Assembly: GCA_903813345.2 (NCBI GenBank)
Contig: CAIIXF020000005.1
Location: 30,881,375-30,945,374, forward strand
Reading direction: 5' to 3'
DNA: 64,000 bases
Source of the DNA: Owenia fusiformis
Lineage: Eukaryota; Annelida; Polychaeta; Sabellida; Oweniidae
The position numbers and the translations under genes are program-made. Position 1 is the stretch's first letter; each line of letters starts with the position of its first letter. The notes beneath the pieces are model-generated. The model was not told the DNA's origin. It made no database searches and saw nothing but the letters and a program-made list of their open reading frames with translations. This document shows positions 11,963 to 25,300 of this stretch, piece after piece.

Positions 11963-14900
11963 GTAAGTCTTTAGTTCGAAAGACAATTGTATCAACTTGA
12001 ACAAAAGTTGAGTTTTGAAGAAAAAATTTAACACGCGAAGAAGTCCCATTTTCGTTGTACCATATTGACTGCATTGGTTATCAAAAACATCAAAAATCCA
12101 GGGGAAACAGGCATACATTCAGAAAGCATTTATCTAATTGCTATGGATAAGTGTCTTTCAGCAGAATTGGAGATATAGATAGATATGTCTCTCTTTACAC
12201 AACTCGCTCATCTTTATTGAACAACCAAGGCCCTGTGACATTTTATATTTTTGGATGAACTTTATTTATAGATTCTATTGGAGATTTACAGTTTTGTCTT
12301 GTTGTCATAGATACTTCTGATGAAATTGCATAGGTTGTTTGTTTCCCCTGCATCATTGTGGCCATGCAAACATTGTAATTACGTAACAGCTATAAGCAGG
12401 GAAGTATCTACTTTGAGGTTCTACCAAGGCTTGGGAAAATTAGATACTAGAAATTGACAACATTATGTTATGCAATTCCAATAAAAGTTGAAAAATAAAT
12501 ATTTGAAACAAATGCCTGTTTAGAAACTATACATCTTGTTTGGAAAGGCATTTGCATGAGTAAAATAGCTCTTGGTAGACACTTTGAGTGATAACTAAAA
12601 TGTTGGGGTAGTGGAAAGAGGATAATATAAGGAAATCATGCCATTTTTTATACCTCATTGACATCCATTACAGCTTTGTGTTCTTTAACCTATGTGAATG
12701 TAAGACAGAGTAAAGAAATAAGGAAATAAAAATAACCACAGAGTTTTGTGTAAATAGATTGAATAACATTCACACTATCATCCTTTCATTACAAGCATGA
12801 AAGGAAATTCAGAAATACAGAAATTACTAGTTTTGATTAAGCATTGAGAAAGCAACCTGTCTGGGATATTCTGATTTAATATTTATTTTCAAGTGTGAAT
12901 TTCATATTTTATCAAAAATATCTGAGCTAAAATGTGCAGCTTTATCGATGATTTCTTTAAAGAGATCGAGTCGTCCAGATTTCTATTCTGGACAATCAGT
13001 AATGTCCCAATATAATTGCTCATAAAAACATCATATATACCTTAGATATATCTTGAGACCAAATCATAAGCATGATATCGACAATATATTGAGGATATCA
13101 ACAGGACAACCAAAAGAACAACCAACTGTCAGAATTGAACGCAATACGGTGAAAACAGAATACAATGTTTTTTGGGGATTTATCTATATTGTATAGGAGT
13201 AATAAATATGGCTTCTCTAAGCCAAAATAATCTGAAGGAAAAAGCCAATCAGACTGGAACAAATTTGAGCGGGCTTTTTAAATTTGAATTTGAATTTCTA
13301 TTGATGTAAGTGGAAATTCATGGCTAGGAACAATCATTGAATTGATACTGTTAACAAATTATCTCAAGCCTCAAAATTGAAAAGTTGATAAACAAAATTG
13401 TTTTACATCAAATAACCTGAAAAAATCAGGGGGTTACTCTAATTGTGTTTTTAGGAGACCCGATCTCTTTAAATGACATTTGAAACGAAGAAATTTATTG
13501 TTCACAAATAATTATATAGCTTCAATATGGTTTACAGGGATTTGTAATATTTACTTTCTCATTGTAACCAGGATTGTTCTTGTATTAAAGCAATAGTTTC
13601 AACAAGGTCATCATGCCCCAATATACACAATAAGGATTACTTATTTCTTCATTCTTAATACATGAAGAGAATAACTTAAGAAAAAAGAAAATGTTGTGAT
13701 AATAAAACACTGATGTCTGCAAAACAAGATAAAATGTTCAATAAACGTCTCTCATACACTCACTTAAGACTTCTTCTACAAATTATTTATGATTTATTTT
13801 TTTCGGTTTCAAATAAAAAGCCAAACAAAGGCCATTCTGGTGAATAAAATTCCTATATGGCTACATGGCTTGTATGACCTTTCCAAAGTAAGATTTCTCT
13901 GACATGCAAGGAATATCTTTTATTCTGTCAGATATGGAAGGTTTATGGTTTTAAGAGGCATGCAACAAACATATAAGAAAACTTATTATTTTCATTTTGT
14001 GTCTTAATAATGACTTAAAAATTAATGATAAAAAGTTAGCTCCAAAATCACAAACACAGCTTGAACTACTGTATATGTTAAAAAATGACTTAATTCTCAA
14101 TCAATTTTTCATTAATGAAGAATCATATGATGCAGATATTGCATAAGAACAAAAGAAATAAATCATATTAAAATTGTTACAAGGATATGGGCATCATGAC
14201 CAGATTCAGAATGAGAACAGACAAATATTGTACCATTCAGCTCAAGACAGTATTACAATAAAAAATAAATAGAATCAGCCATGCTTTCAGAAAGATACAT
14301 CCCCTTTATAGTTATGATAAAGCACCCTCAACAATATAAAGTATTGTGTTAAGTATTAAAGAAATATAAATTAATGACAATAACAATAGCTGAGAACACA
14401 AAATGAGAGAAATCTTTATAAAGAAAAATGGATTTACCATTTCCTGAAGTTTTATTGCCAAATATGCAAATCACAAACATAGAAAATGTGTAGATACATA
14501 CATCATTTCATTGCAAATCTGTTTTCAATTGATACTAAAGCCTCATTTGCTATACAGGGGGGGGGGGGGGCCGTAGCTTCACAAAATCGATATAGAAAAC
14601 CTACACCATACTGCTTAACACTATATTTTATACTGCATATTTCATTCAATTTTGGGAAGCTACAGATGCCCTCCGGTTGCCTTTAGATCAAATGTGACTG
14701 AGGCATTAGTAATTACAATATCTCTTTGAATGCCAATGATCAATGAGATCAAAATCCCATAGTTGTTTTTACAAACAGTATTCTGCATTTAATCTCTTTA
14801 AATGTACATACTATTACTATAGTACTATTATATTTACTATAACAGTGTTATTGATCATAGAATTGATGCAATTTGTATGGTATATGTATTCACCTTAATT

Positions 14901-15983
14901 GAAAAAACTAATTTTCACTTCATTAACTCGGCAGCGTATAATGCCACAATGAAGGTTAAATGAGCATGTGTATAGGTAGTAATGACATAAACATGTATAA
15001 GTGCCAATTTCAAGAATCATTGCGCATCTATTCTTTAGAAGAAAATAAATCTTGATACGATCTGAGATTGTTGAATATTATTTCCATTTACACTGTACAA
15101 ATGCAAAATATCATACTGGAAGTGTAATTTAGATACTCAATAATTTTTCACTTCCATCACCAGGATTTGAATATCACATCTGGTAATTCACATAATAAAC
15201 ACAACTACCTTGGAAGTTAAACCAAGAACAGTGATCTAGACAGATTTTTCTCAATATGGCGTAAGATCCGAATTTTACCTTTTTGGTCAAAACATCTCAG
15301 TGTTTTATCATCACTTTTTAAGAAAGCTAACAGATTTTGTGAAATGTTATTCTCAAATATTCAACAGTTTGCAGTTCCCAATTACTAAATATTGGAGATT
15401 AGTAGTGCTGTATATTGACTAATCTTCATTTAATGACAATGAGTAGTCATTTCGAGCTAGCTATTTAAGGATGTGGTCCATGAAGAGCTGAACTGAATAA
15501 AACATATAATCACAGATATTCTTGTTATGAAATATTCTCAAGTACAAGTATTTAATAATGAATGAAATTATTTGCAGTTCAGCAAATGCTACAATATACA
15601 TCAATTATATACTTTTATGGAACATTATCAAGAAACCAGTGATTGATATAAGCCAAGATTCGTGTTGAATATTATGAGTGAAAAGATTTCCCTTGTTTTG
15701 AAAACTTAACAAAATGACAACAACAAAGAGTCAGAATACAAATCAAAAATATTAATGTTTATTTAATCAAAATTTTTTAAAAAACTTAATAACAAAACTA
15801 AGTTTTATCAGGTATAATGTCATTTACATTTTCTAATATAAATCCTCTTTATTAAAAAGATTTCATGAAAAGAAATTAATCTATACCTTCAGTCTATACT
15901 GTACTGAAAAGATATTACTTTTATTGATGATGACTGATTGAAATATGTATGAAATACATCACATCTGGCACTTGAAAACTGAA
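11963..15983. other. Intronic/intergenic AT-rich sequence, no gene seen
   Basis: No coding pattern, tandem array or TIR pair found. A G12-13 run lies near 14559. Confidence 0.45.
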
Positions 15984-15990
15984 CTTTATT
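15984..15990 (-). terminator. Polyadenylation signal of the GPCR gene
   Basis: AATAAA on the minus strand about 110 bases past the GPCR stop codon. The position suits a short 3' UTR; other AT-rich signals nearby could also serve. Confidence 0.4.
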
Positions 15991-16095
15991 ATACAATGCA
16001 CTTTTGATAACAGAAACCTATGGCTTTTACCTCATCATGACATTACCTTTCCATCAATGATAAAAGTATGATGCTATATGCATAATCCATTTGTC

Positions 16096-17559
16096 TCACT
16101 GACTAGAAGTTGAAGGCATATTGAATTGAGTAAGTTTCACAGGACCTCTTGGTAACAGTCCATCTCTTGATTTAGGAGGGCCCTTGTATGGGTTCTTCAT
16201 TGCTATTTGGCCAGAAGAAACACTGTCTTGCGAAACTGTTGTGGTTAAGGTAGATGTTGATTTAGCACTACTTCGTTTCCTGTTTGAATTATAGGCAATT
16301 GTTTGCACCTCTATTTCTTGTCTTTGTTCTATTACTCCAAATTCATCAGATTGTTGATTACGATTAATCACTCGTGCTAAACACATAGTATGTACCAACT
16401 CCCATATTTCTGCTGTGTAAGCTCCGTGAAAGACAGTATCCCAAAGTGATTTAACCAATATGCCAATGTAAAAAAACAGTAAATATGATTCTTGGTCATC
16501 TGAGTTAATAGTTTCTTTTGAATTCCGATGAATAAAAATATATACCACCAGTGGTGTATACCCTATAATTAATGATCCAAGATCCACTCCTGCTGTTGCG
16601 ATCAGTTTCACATTTAGACGTAACTCTTTCTGGTAGTGTATCCCTTGGTTCTCTCTACTTGTTGAAAGTTTTCGAAGCTTGCATAATCCAAACCATATTT
16701 TGATGTCCAACAAGAGAACCAGAGAACAGCAAGTGACATATTGAACTGCTAGAACAATCAAATAACTGTAAGGGTAGTATTTGAAGAAATGATGTGGAAA
16801 GTTACAATTTTCCATGCTCCAACCCATTTGAGGAGAGAATCCGAAAACAAATGATATATTCCAAAGCAGTGTGAACCACATTATCATCGCACCTTCGTCT
16901 AACCGTGCACTGTATCTGATGGGATGCATGATTTTCATATAAACATCTAAAGTGTAAAATAGCAAGACAAGCTCTGATGCCAAGAAAGAAGTATAGAGAA
17001 ATGCTTCACTTAAGAAAAAGTTCACTTTAGCACCTAATCCATATGTAACATGAAATGCTTTTCCAACTGCAAATAATCCCAGAAATACATTAGCGACACC
17101 AATGTTCCTGATATAGAGTAATGAAGAATCTTTCTGGTTCTTCACAAATCTTGACGCTACCAAAAATGCAACGTTAACGAAAATTGCTGTAAATCCTAAT
17201 ATAGATAAGAATATGAATGCTAATTTGTTTAGGGAAATGTTCCCACTTTGGTGGTTGTGCCAGTATACAAACAACGAGCAGTTTCTAGCCAGTTCCTGTT
17301 TGGAAGATGTATTATACAGTGTTTCATACGCAGCCACTGACACGTTCAAGTCCATCGTCATTATGTTTGATGGTATCGATGTTTTATTCAAGGAAGAGCT
17401 ATTGTTTGATTGGTTGATTGTTATCCAAACACTAGAGTTCAATTCTGATGGTGTGGTCACTTCTTGAGCACTCTCTGATTGATTATGTTCTGTTGTGAAA
17501 TACGTACTCTGATATGTTGTATTTAAATCTTGCAATAGTGCCACAGTTGTATTGTACAT
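16096..17559 (-). CDS. Divergent rhodopsin-like G protein-coupled receptor, intronless coding region
   Basis: A 487-residue seven-helix receptor. The first ~110 residues hold about ten N-glycosylation sites and no signal peptide. Helices are near residues 113-138, 146-170, 182-205, 225-245, 262-290, 316-342 and 358-385. Family marks: Asn129 in helix 1 (position 1.50), Pro336 in helix 6, and MHPIRY after helix 3. Departures: DVY (205-207) instead of DRY, Asn157 where Asp 2.50 is usual, no CWxP, no NPxxY, and no Cys at the top of helix 3. Lack of that Cys and the GW...C loop 2 recall the lysophospholipid/cannabinoid/melanocortin cluster, but the ligand cannot be told. The gene is nested in intron 13 of the Tudor gene, same strand. 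AATAAA lies about 110 bases after the stop. Confidence 0.92.
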   Translation of the reverse strand: MYNTTVALLQDLNTTYQSTYFTTEHNQSESAQEVTTPSELNSSVWITINQSNNSSSLNKTSIPSNIMTMDLNVSVAAYETLYNTSSKQELARNCSLFVYWHNHQSGNISLNKLAFIFLSILGFTAIFVNVAFLVASRFVKNQKDSSLLYIRNIGVANVFLGLFAVGKAFHVTYGLGAKVNFFLSEAFLYTSFLASELVLLFYTLDVYMKIMHPIRYSARLDEGAMIMWFTLLWNISFVFGFSPQMGWSMENCNFPHHFFKYYPYSYLIVLAVQYVTCCSLVLLLDIKIWFGLCKLRKLSTSRENQGIHYQKELRLNVKLIATAGVDLGSLIIGYTPLVVYIFIHRNSKETINSDDQESYLLFFYIGILVKSLWDTVFHGAYTAEIWELVHTMCLARVINRNQQSDEFGVIEQRQEIEVQTIAYNSNRKRSSAKSTSTLTTTVSQDSVSSGQIAMKNPYKGPPKSRDGLLPRGPVKLTQFNMPSTSSQ

Positions 17560-17820
17560 TGTTATTAATATTTTTCACAGACTCAGTATTCAAGTAAAAA
17601 ATCCCACACATTAATATTGTTTTCTATAAAATACCATGGCTCCTGTCTTTTTCTGATCCACTTAATCTCTGTTTGGATTATCCTGAATAGTTAAAATCCT
17701 ATTGTTTTCTTAAGAATTCCACACTAGAATAATTTTACTACGTCTTTCACAATGGCAACATACATGTAGCAAGGGTTTCTCTTATTGAAAAGCTTACTGA
17801 GTCTGGCGTCACATTGTGAT
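17560..17820 (-). other. Candidate 5' UTR of the GPCR gene with splice acceptor
   Basis: On the minus strand a strong acceptor (TTTTATTTTTTCAG) ends at 17821, and no other ATG in frame with the receptor follows. The stretch 17820-17560 would be 5' UTR continuous with the coding exon. It has a minimal upstream ATG followed at once by TGA. The matching upstream exon was not found. Confidence 0.45.
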
Positions 17821-20646
17821 CTGAAAAAATAAAATAATATAGTTTATGACATGCATTGGGAGGAACATTTGACCTATCACATTATATAAATGTCAGAAAT
17901 GTACGAGTCATGGTGAACATTTTTCATCAAATTATTATGAAAGGGATATCATTTAATAGTAATTAATACAAACAACAAAACACCTTCTATGCATGGGCAG
18001 CTTGAATATTTCTATTAAGGTTAATTTCATTTAGGTAGTATCAGATCTAAAGAGCTAATTCAGTATATTCTTGTCTCATATATCATGTTTTGGCATGAAC
18101 ATGGAGATACTGAGATTAAACATTTTTTCCTCAAAATAATAAAAGCAGATATTCACGTAATCATCTAGGTCTACCTGCTATAGAAAACGATTCCGTTTTA
18201 CAACCCACAGCAGTGCGCTAAAAACTTGTATTCTTCACAACTGAATCATTTGATAAATTATATGTATGGCCATGTTCCAAAAGGGATAAAATATTACAGA
18301 TCTTCCTGATGTTATATTTCAAACAGTAAAGGAAATGTTTGTTTAGAAAAGGTAATGCAATTCTGTCAACCATAATGCCTCTGATTTCCCATTTCTATTA
18401 ACGAGGTAAAACACTCAGCTCACTTTGACCAATCGGTGATGCCACTGAAATAATTATTTAACATTCAAGATAATATGAATTGATGTAGTACTGGCCATTC
18501 ACATGGCTACTCTCTTAAGAACGAATACACAACTGGTGGCTAATCCACTAGTTCTCACAATTTAGTAATCACTAACTGAAGAACTTCCCTTTGTAGATAG
18601 GCAAACAAATAAATCAAAAATGACCAGCATAGAAAATAACAAACTGTTTAGAAAAGATAAATGTATGACTGATAAAGGAACTTGCTGGTCAATCATAATT
18701 TGTTCCGTTAATAAGAGATCAACAGGCAAAGGTTGACTGTATATCACTTAGGGAAATTAATCTGTCAATGATCTTGATGATCTGGACAAAGTTTTGTATT
18801 TTTCTGGAGGTGTTCATTGTATTTTATTGTTTAGACAAGCATGTGAGGGTAATGATACTTGAATATCAACATTTTTAAACAATAATATGTTTAATGATGC
18901 AAAATGATCACGTATACAGTTCCTTACATCTAACAAGACCATCAATTGTTTTATCATTACATATCGTACAAAAAAGGTACATCTATTTTTCAATGTCACA
19001 GTTCTTTTTATGATATGCAAATGTGACAAGGCAATTGCTGTCTTCCCTCCAGACATAAAGGCTAATATAAATTGATATTAAAAGAAAGTTAATTAACTAA
19101 GATAACAAGATAAAATAGAGATGTTATAAGTTCATCAACTGGCTAGAATGTTTAACTGAAACTAGATAGAGGGAATGAAATAAGAAGTAAAAGCGATTCA
19201 AAGCATAATAACAGTATATCTCCAGACTGATGTGACAATAGTATCTAATTAAGATGTCAAAATGACATCATGATACACATTATTAGGAAGAATAGGGAGT
19301 ACTGCAGAAAGGGTCTATTTATCTGCAAGATTATTCTCCAGCTAGACCATGTACAATGTATCTTCTCAGTCTAATATATACGCATTTAAGGGCATATTAA
19401 ATATAAATATGTACATTGAATTGCGCATCATTTATTGTTCATTTGATTAAGATTTGTGCTTAATCATTATATATTGTATTCTTTATCATAATTTAATATT
19501 ACATCCTAAAGTTCACAGCAGCAATAATACTAGAATGCATTTGATATAAAATGTCTATGTTGTAAAAATTGTTCAAATACTGAGAAATAATCATGCAAAC
19601 AGCAATTTTGTTTCATAATGAAGCGTATGAAGGAAAGCCAAACATTAATAAGACCGAAATATCTACTGTAGTGTAGATTGTTCAGTGAGTAAAACAGTAG
19701 TACATGTATGCAGTATCAATGAATTTACAATTTAGAAAATAAAATGTTCACCCTAGGCATGCTGTCATATATATATCATTATAAAACTTGCATTTGCTGA
19801 TTTTAGGCCGGGATTTTAGGATTTGTGTGTTTGTCACTATTTCAGTCATATCTGGATTGCTTTCACGTATAATATATATTTCGTCTACATATTTTTGAAA
19901 TACTGTGAGTAATGATGAATTTAATTGCTTATTTGACACATCAACAAAGACATACTGAAGTTAACAGATAAGCAGATTTCTCAGCACTGTGAGTTAATTG
20001 GTATTAGTATTAAGTATCACTGCCATTATGTTTGCTAATCTACTGCTGTTTTAGAGTCTATAATTGGTCTAAGATGGAAAGGTGTTGTTACATGTATCCA
20101 GTAATTAGGGTAATGCCCCAGTATCCTATTCTCATCTTGATGTTTCAAAATCCCATTTGCAAATAACACAATGACTTCTAAGATATTTTATTGAAAGACT
20201 TGAGATCGTTACAAAAGGAGAAGAATGTTTCATTTTCAAGTGTTTCTCCTGCTTTTTCGTATGATTACAGTAAAGCAATATAAGGCTATCCCATGACAAC
20301 AAGTGCTTTATGTCTTCAATATTACTATGACATTTTAATTACTTAACAACCCAGTCATGATTCCATCCTCACAAGAAAATAATAAATGGTGTATACATAA
20401 ATGCCATAAAGGCAAATAATGTGAATAAGAGGGCTTTAGGCTCCGATTATTCTATAATAAACCTAGATCTTTAAATGAATGTGGGATAATGTTTTATCTA
20501 TATTCAATCATGATAATTAGTGAGCCTGTCACAGAACTATCTCAATCTATTTTCACTTAGTATGTTTAACACTATAATCTTATTCATATTCTATATATAA
20601 ATGTACTTAAAAAACCATTTTGTTATTAATTTCCCAAGAATGTTCA
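17821..20646. other. AT-rich sequence upstream of the GPCR gene, no gene seen
   Basis: Should contain the GPCR promoter and first exon, but no clear boxes or donors stand out. Short open frames here show no domain. Confidence 0.45.
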
Positions 20647-20655
20647 CGAATAATG

Positions 20656-21006
20656 TACCCTTTGCATTCGTTCGACTTCACTTCTTAAAAAAGGAACTTC
20701 GTCTTCACTCTTTCAGTTTACAATAAACCTCTGATCTCACCGAGCCAATCAGACTTCGTTGTCGAAATATGGATGACTTTCTATATGGTAATTTCCTCTG
20801 ACATCATCGGATACTTAAAGAGCGTGTATTTAGCACATGTTCCTTCCACTTCAATGATAGGTTGAGAAAGGGTCAGCGTGGTAGATTTGAAATGATTTAT
20901 TACCCGGGCTGTCACAGGCACCAATCTTTGGGGCGGGGCTGCTAAACTGTAATATAGTCTAATCTAGGCAGAGGGTAGTTTATAACTAGACTCTGCACGT
21001 AGGGTA
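20656..21006 (+). mobile_element. MITE with 9-bp target duplication (family M, copy 2)
   Basis: Runs from TACCCTTTGCATTCG to CTGCACGTAGGGTA, flanked by CGAATAATG (20647-20655) and TGAATAATG (21007-21015). Inside are a CCAATCAG box (20745), a diverged TGACATCATC motif and a GGGGCGGGG box (20932). No coding frame. Confidence 0.8.
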
Positions 21007-21839
21007 TGAATAATGAGTTTCATTTCCCTTTGCATGACTTTAAATTTTCCTGAAAGCATCTTGACTCATACTTAAAGTTGCTTCAATTTTAAAATGTATG
21101 CTTCAACATGTATTGTAATGACTTCAGTATGAAAGAAATCTCCCTTGGTGTTGTGGTCTTGGGTTGTGATGGTGGTACTTGAATGGTAGGGGAGAGGGTA
21201 TAAGACATTGTTTCTTTTCAAGTTAGATCAGGATCTGGGATAGTTGGGGTTTGTTTTCATTATGACTTGTGTACTCTTATACACGTTTTCTTTTTCAGTT
21301 TTCCTTTTGGTACGTGTGCATACATATTCCAGGGATAATTTATTCTTAATCAGTTGATAGCTCTTTTGAATGCAAATGCCTTTTTAAGTATTTCTAAATC
21401 AATTAACATATCATAAGGGGTAATTAATAAGTAATTCATTACTTAGGGAGAATGAAGTATTCCCATAAGCTTCAGTACTACAATTTCTGATTCAGATCTT
21501 CCTACTAGCAGTGAAAAAAGAACTATTACAAAAGGATGGCCAAATATGCTCGCTTTATATCACAAAATCCTTCCTATGAATGTCGATGAGAGCTCAGTAT
21601 GTCCTTAAAGGTAGAATCAGATCTAGAGAGCAATTCTTTAAAATAATAAGTACCTTTTTGTCTCATACCATCCCTCGTCACATCCATTTTCTAAAATCTC
21701 AAAGTGAATATGAAGTATGCATATGGATATGTTTTTGTCCCCAGTCAATCTCAACAGTGTTTAGGTAGCCATTTTTGATTTTTGATTAATGACAAAAATT
21801 TGTCAACCACTGAGTTATTTGAGTTATTCTACTAACAGA

Positions 21840-22380
21840 CAATCAGACTGATCAGATCCCTACCAAACTTCAGTCACTGTGATAACTAGAAAACAGCAAC
21901 ACCAGTTGTAGCAAATACCATCTAACAGCCATGGCTGCCATTTTTGGATATGGCTGCCTATTAACCACATTATCGTTAGACAGCTTACTATGCTTCAAGG
22001 AAAGGAAAATATGAAATATTAACAAAATCTCTCTACTTCTTTTCCAGTTAAAGCAAAATTTAAAATGACACAATAGATATGGTCGCATTTTTCAGAATGG
22101 CTGTCTATTACAAAAATGACTTACTTTTTCAGTTATAGCAAACAAACGTAAAATTTTCAAACTGGCCGCTTACTAGTGTCATTGGAAAGTGTAATATGCC
22201 TTTAAGTATTCACATAGAAAATTTCAACATATCGCTCCACTATATTTCTAAATATTTCTAATTATAGGAACAAAGTAAAATGGAATACATTAAAATGGCT
22301 GCCATGTTTCAAAATGGCTGCTGGCTAGACAAATTGTCAAAATGTCAACAAAATTGCCCAACTACTTTAATGTAGTGGGG
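21840..22380 (+). mobile_element. Decayed family B repeats
   Basis: GCAACACCAGTTGTAGCAAATACCATC at about 21896 resembles the family B start, followed by four diverged ~130-bp units with ATGGCTGCCATTTTT-like motifs. The 3' hairpin is missing. Confidence 0.5.
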
Positions 22381-25300
22381 GGAAAGGGGGTATTAGACAT
22401 TGTTTCTTTTCACGTTAGATCATCGTTTTGGGCTATATGGCGTCTGTTTTTCTTAATTGGTCCGCACTTGGAGTTTGCTTTTTCTTGCTAAGTTCCATTA
22501 CAACTTTTCGTCCTTTCCCTCTGGCACTTGTGCTTATATATTAAGATTTATAGCATAAAAATTAAAATAACACACATAAAAATGACTGGCAGTTTTCAAT
22601 TTATGATAACTCAATAGCCAAATTGTCATAAGAAAGTGTAATACACTCTGAAGTAATCACACGCAAAATTTCAACAAAATCGCTCCACTATATAATGAAA
22701 CTATATCATGAAACAATTAAGCCTAAGATAATTTCTTCTAAAACCTTCATGAGATACATTGTATTATGAACAAATTGCAGTTTCATCCTTTGTTCATTAC
22801 CTATTGTCTATCAAATTCATAGACATTATATCTTTGTATGTCTTGTTATACTGATACTTTTGGTGTTTCCCTTTTGGTTCTTGGGCTTACACATTTTGAA
22901 AAAAAAATCAAATGCACTGTAATATACTTTATGTTCAATCAAATCTATTGAAATTAATACATCAAATGCATTATATACAGTGTATACTATATTTTTAATT
23001 GAATCTATAGAATATCAGAATGATATAAGGTGTTAATAACAGTTGCATGGACTGCCATAACCATAACAAGAATTATCCCAATAAAACGGCAATCACAGAA
23101 TAAAAGATTTTTCATTAAGTATTTTACTTAAGAGGTAACAGGATACTTTTCCATAATCAAGAAAGTACAATAAAATAAAACTGATGATTTATCTATTTGC
23201 TTTAGATTTTTTCTTTTTTCTCGTGAGTGATTAACCAAAATATAAGATACTTAATAAAATCAGATTTTCACTCACCTGTTTTACAAGTATGTTCTCAGTG
23301 CTGTCACTGAAAATTCCTTCAAATGTGTTCATATATTGTTGCTTGTAGATTCTCCTCTGTACTTTATCATGTAGAAACTATGAATATGATATATCCAATC
23401 TATGATATATTCATAGTATCAATTTGCTTCATCTTTATATTTCCATTGTTGTTCTCGTATGTCAACCGCACGTTTATAAATAGAGTTCCGCAAAGCAGTC
23501 AATATGGAAAAATATTACTCATTCCAACATTAATTAAAAATAAAAAAAGCAGAACAATTATGCATGAAACATATTCCATTAATTGCTCAATATTGTATAT
23601 TACAATTTGAGTTAATTTGCTTATTGTTCCAGCTGCCTACACTGTGAATGAAGCAGCTACATACAATGACGCTCTATATATACATGTATGCATCTAATTA
23701 TATAGTGTTTGTAGACTGGCTACACACACATGTAATTATTCTTTACCGGTACTTTGTTGCAGGACAAATAAATACTTCTATCTTTTTCCAACATCCTGTG
23801 CAAGTCTCTGCAACATGTCTTTATAATTGTATATTTCTTAATGTTTCATAATATATTGCTATAATAAATTGTCTACACTCCGATATCATATCAGGTATTA
23901 CTTTCATTTTAATCTCCATCCTTTGCCCGGCTTTCTTAATATTCAACACAGTTAGCTTTTATTGTATATCCAAGTCACAATAGTAAAATCTAATAAGGTT
24001 CGCACATTTCACCTTGGATGTCTTAATGATATTACAACTCAACCTCTCTTATATAGCGTTGTGCATTATTTCCAGGGATTTCAGCAATGGGTTCAACAAC
24101 CCGTGTCATTGTGACAAAAAATGATTTTCATTGATTAAAAACTGATATGATAAAATGCATTGCGAAACACCTCGTTCTAATAACTGAACTGAAATGCACC
24201 AGATAAAACTATAAGCATCAATAAGGTAATGCCAACAAAAGAAATCATCATCACAATCGGTTAAGTAATGGCAATATAATTATTTAATATATTGAGCCAA
24301 CACCGCAGTAGGAGATGATATATTAGAGATTTGTTTTGTTCGTTTAGTTCTTTGTAATTTATATCTTTATGAATTGCACTTTGTTAGCCCTTTACAACTA
24401 GTGTTACTTATTTAATTCTGTACACGCTAGGATAGAATATCATAAGAATGATTAAGGTAGTTTTTTCAAAAAAGGGGTCAATACAACTGGTAATTTAAAA
24501 GCTATATTTGATAATGAAATAATGATAAGAAAGATGTAACTTCTATAACTGTATTTTATCGAATTGTATGCATAAAATATGTTTATTATAAAGTTTGCTT
24601 TTATAAAAAAAACACCTTCTGTCAGCCTGAAAATAACTAACAAATAAAGTAGTAGTTTAACATTATACAGTAAAACACTGAACATTTTTTACAAAATGTT
24701 CAATGTTGGTAGGTGTTTTTTAATCAATAGGTTTATTTCATAAATACATTTATACAATGAATGAACAGGGTTGGAGCGAGTCACCATAATTCTGGCATTT
24801 CATATCCCCATATATGGCAGGTGTTCACTACAGGGGGTAATTCCTACAGAAGTCAGTGGAGTATGTGCAAAGGAAGGTTGTTTACTAGAGACAGGTATTC
24901 ACTAGAGACTTACTGTTTTACTGTATTAAGATGGTACTTCCATCAATATTTTTCTTAATCAAGCAACAAAATCTTCAAATCTAAAAATAACATTTTAATC
25001 ACCTATGGTGAGGTAAGGCAAGTAGGAGATTAAGAAGATGTATTATCTTCAAAATCGGAAAGGTTCGTTTTAATTTCTTCATATTAGATTGCTCAATAAT
25101 CATATTCAATTTTAAGAAAATAAAATTAAAGGTAATGGCCTCATTAGTTTTTGAGATTTGAAAAAATTAATTTACTTGAATATGAAACATTTTGAGAATA
25201 CTTTTAGGAGGGGATTGTTTTGATAGAGCATTAAATTAAGTTTACCGGTGATTTTATTCTATGCCTATGTGTATAAAACTACCTTAATATCACATTGTTT

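Noticed and set aside
14557-14572. Poly-G run as a G-quadruplex control element
   Set aside because: A single homopolymer in non-coding DNA; no context.
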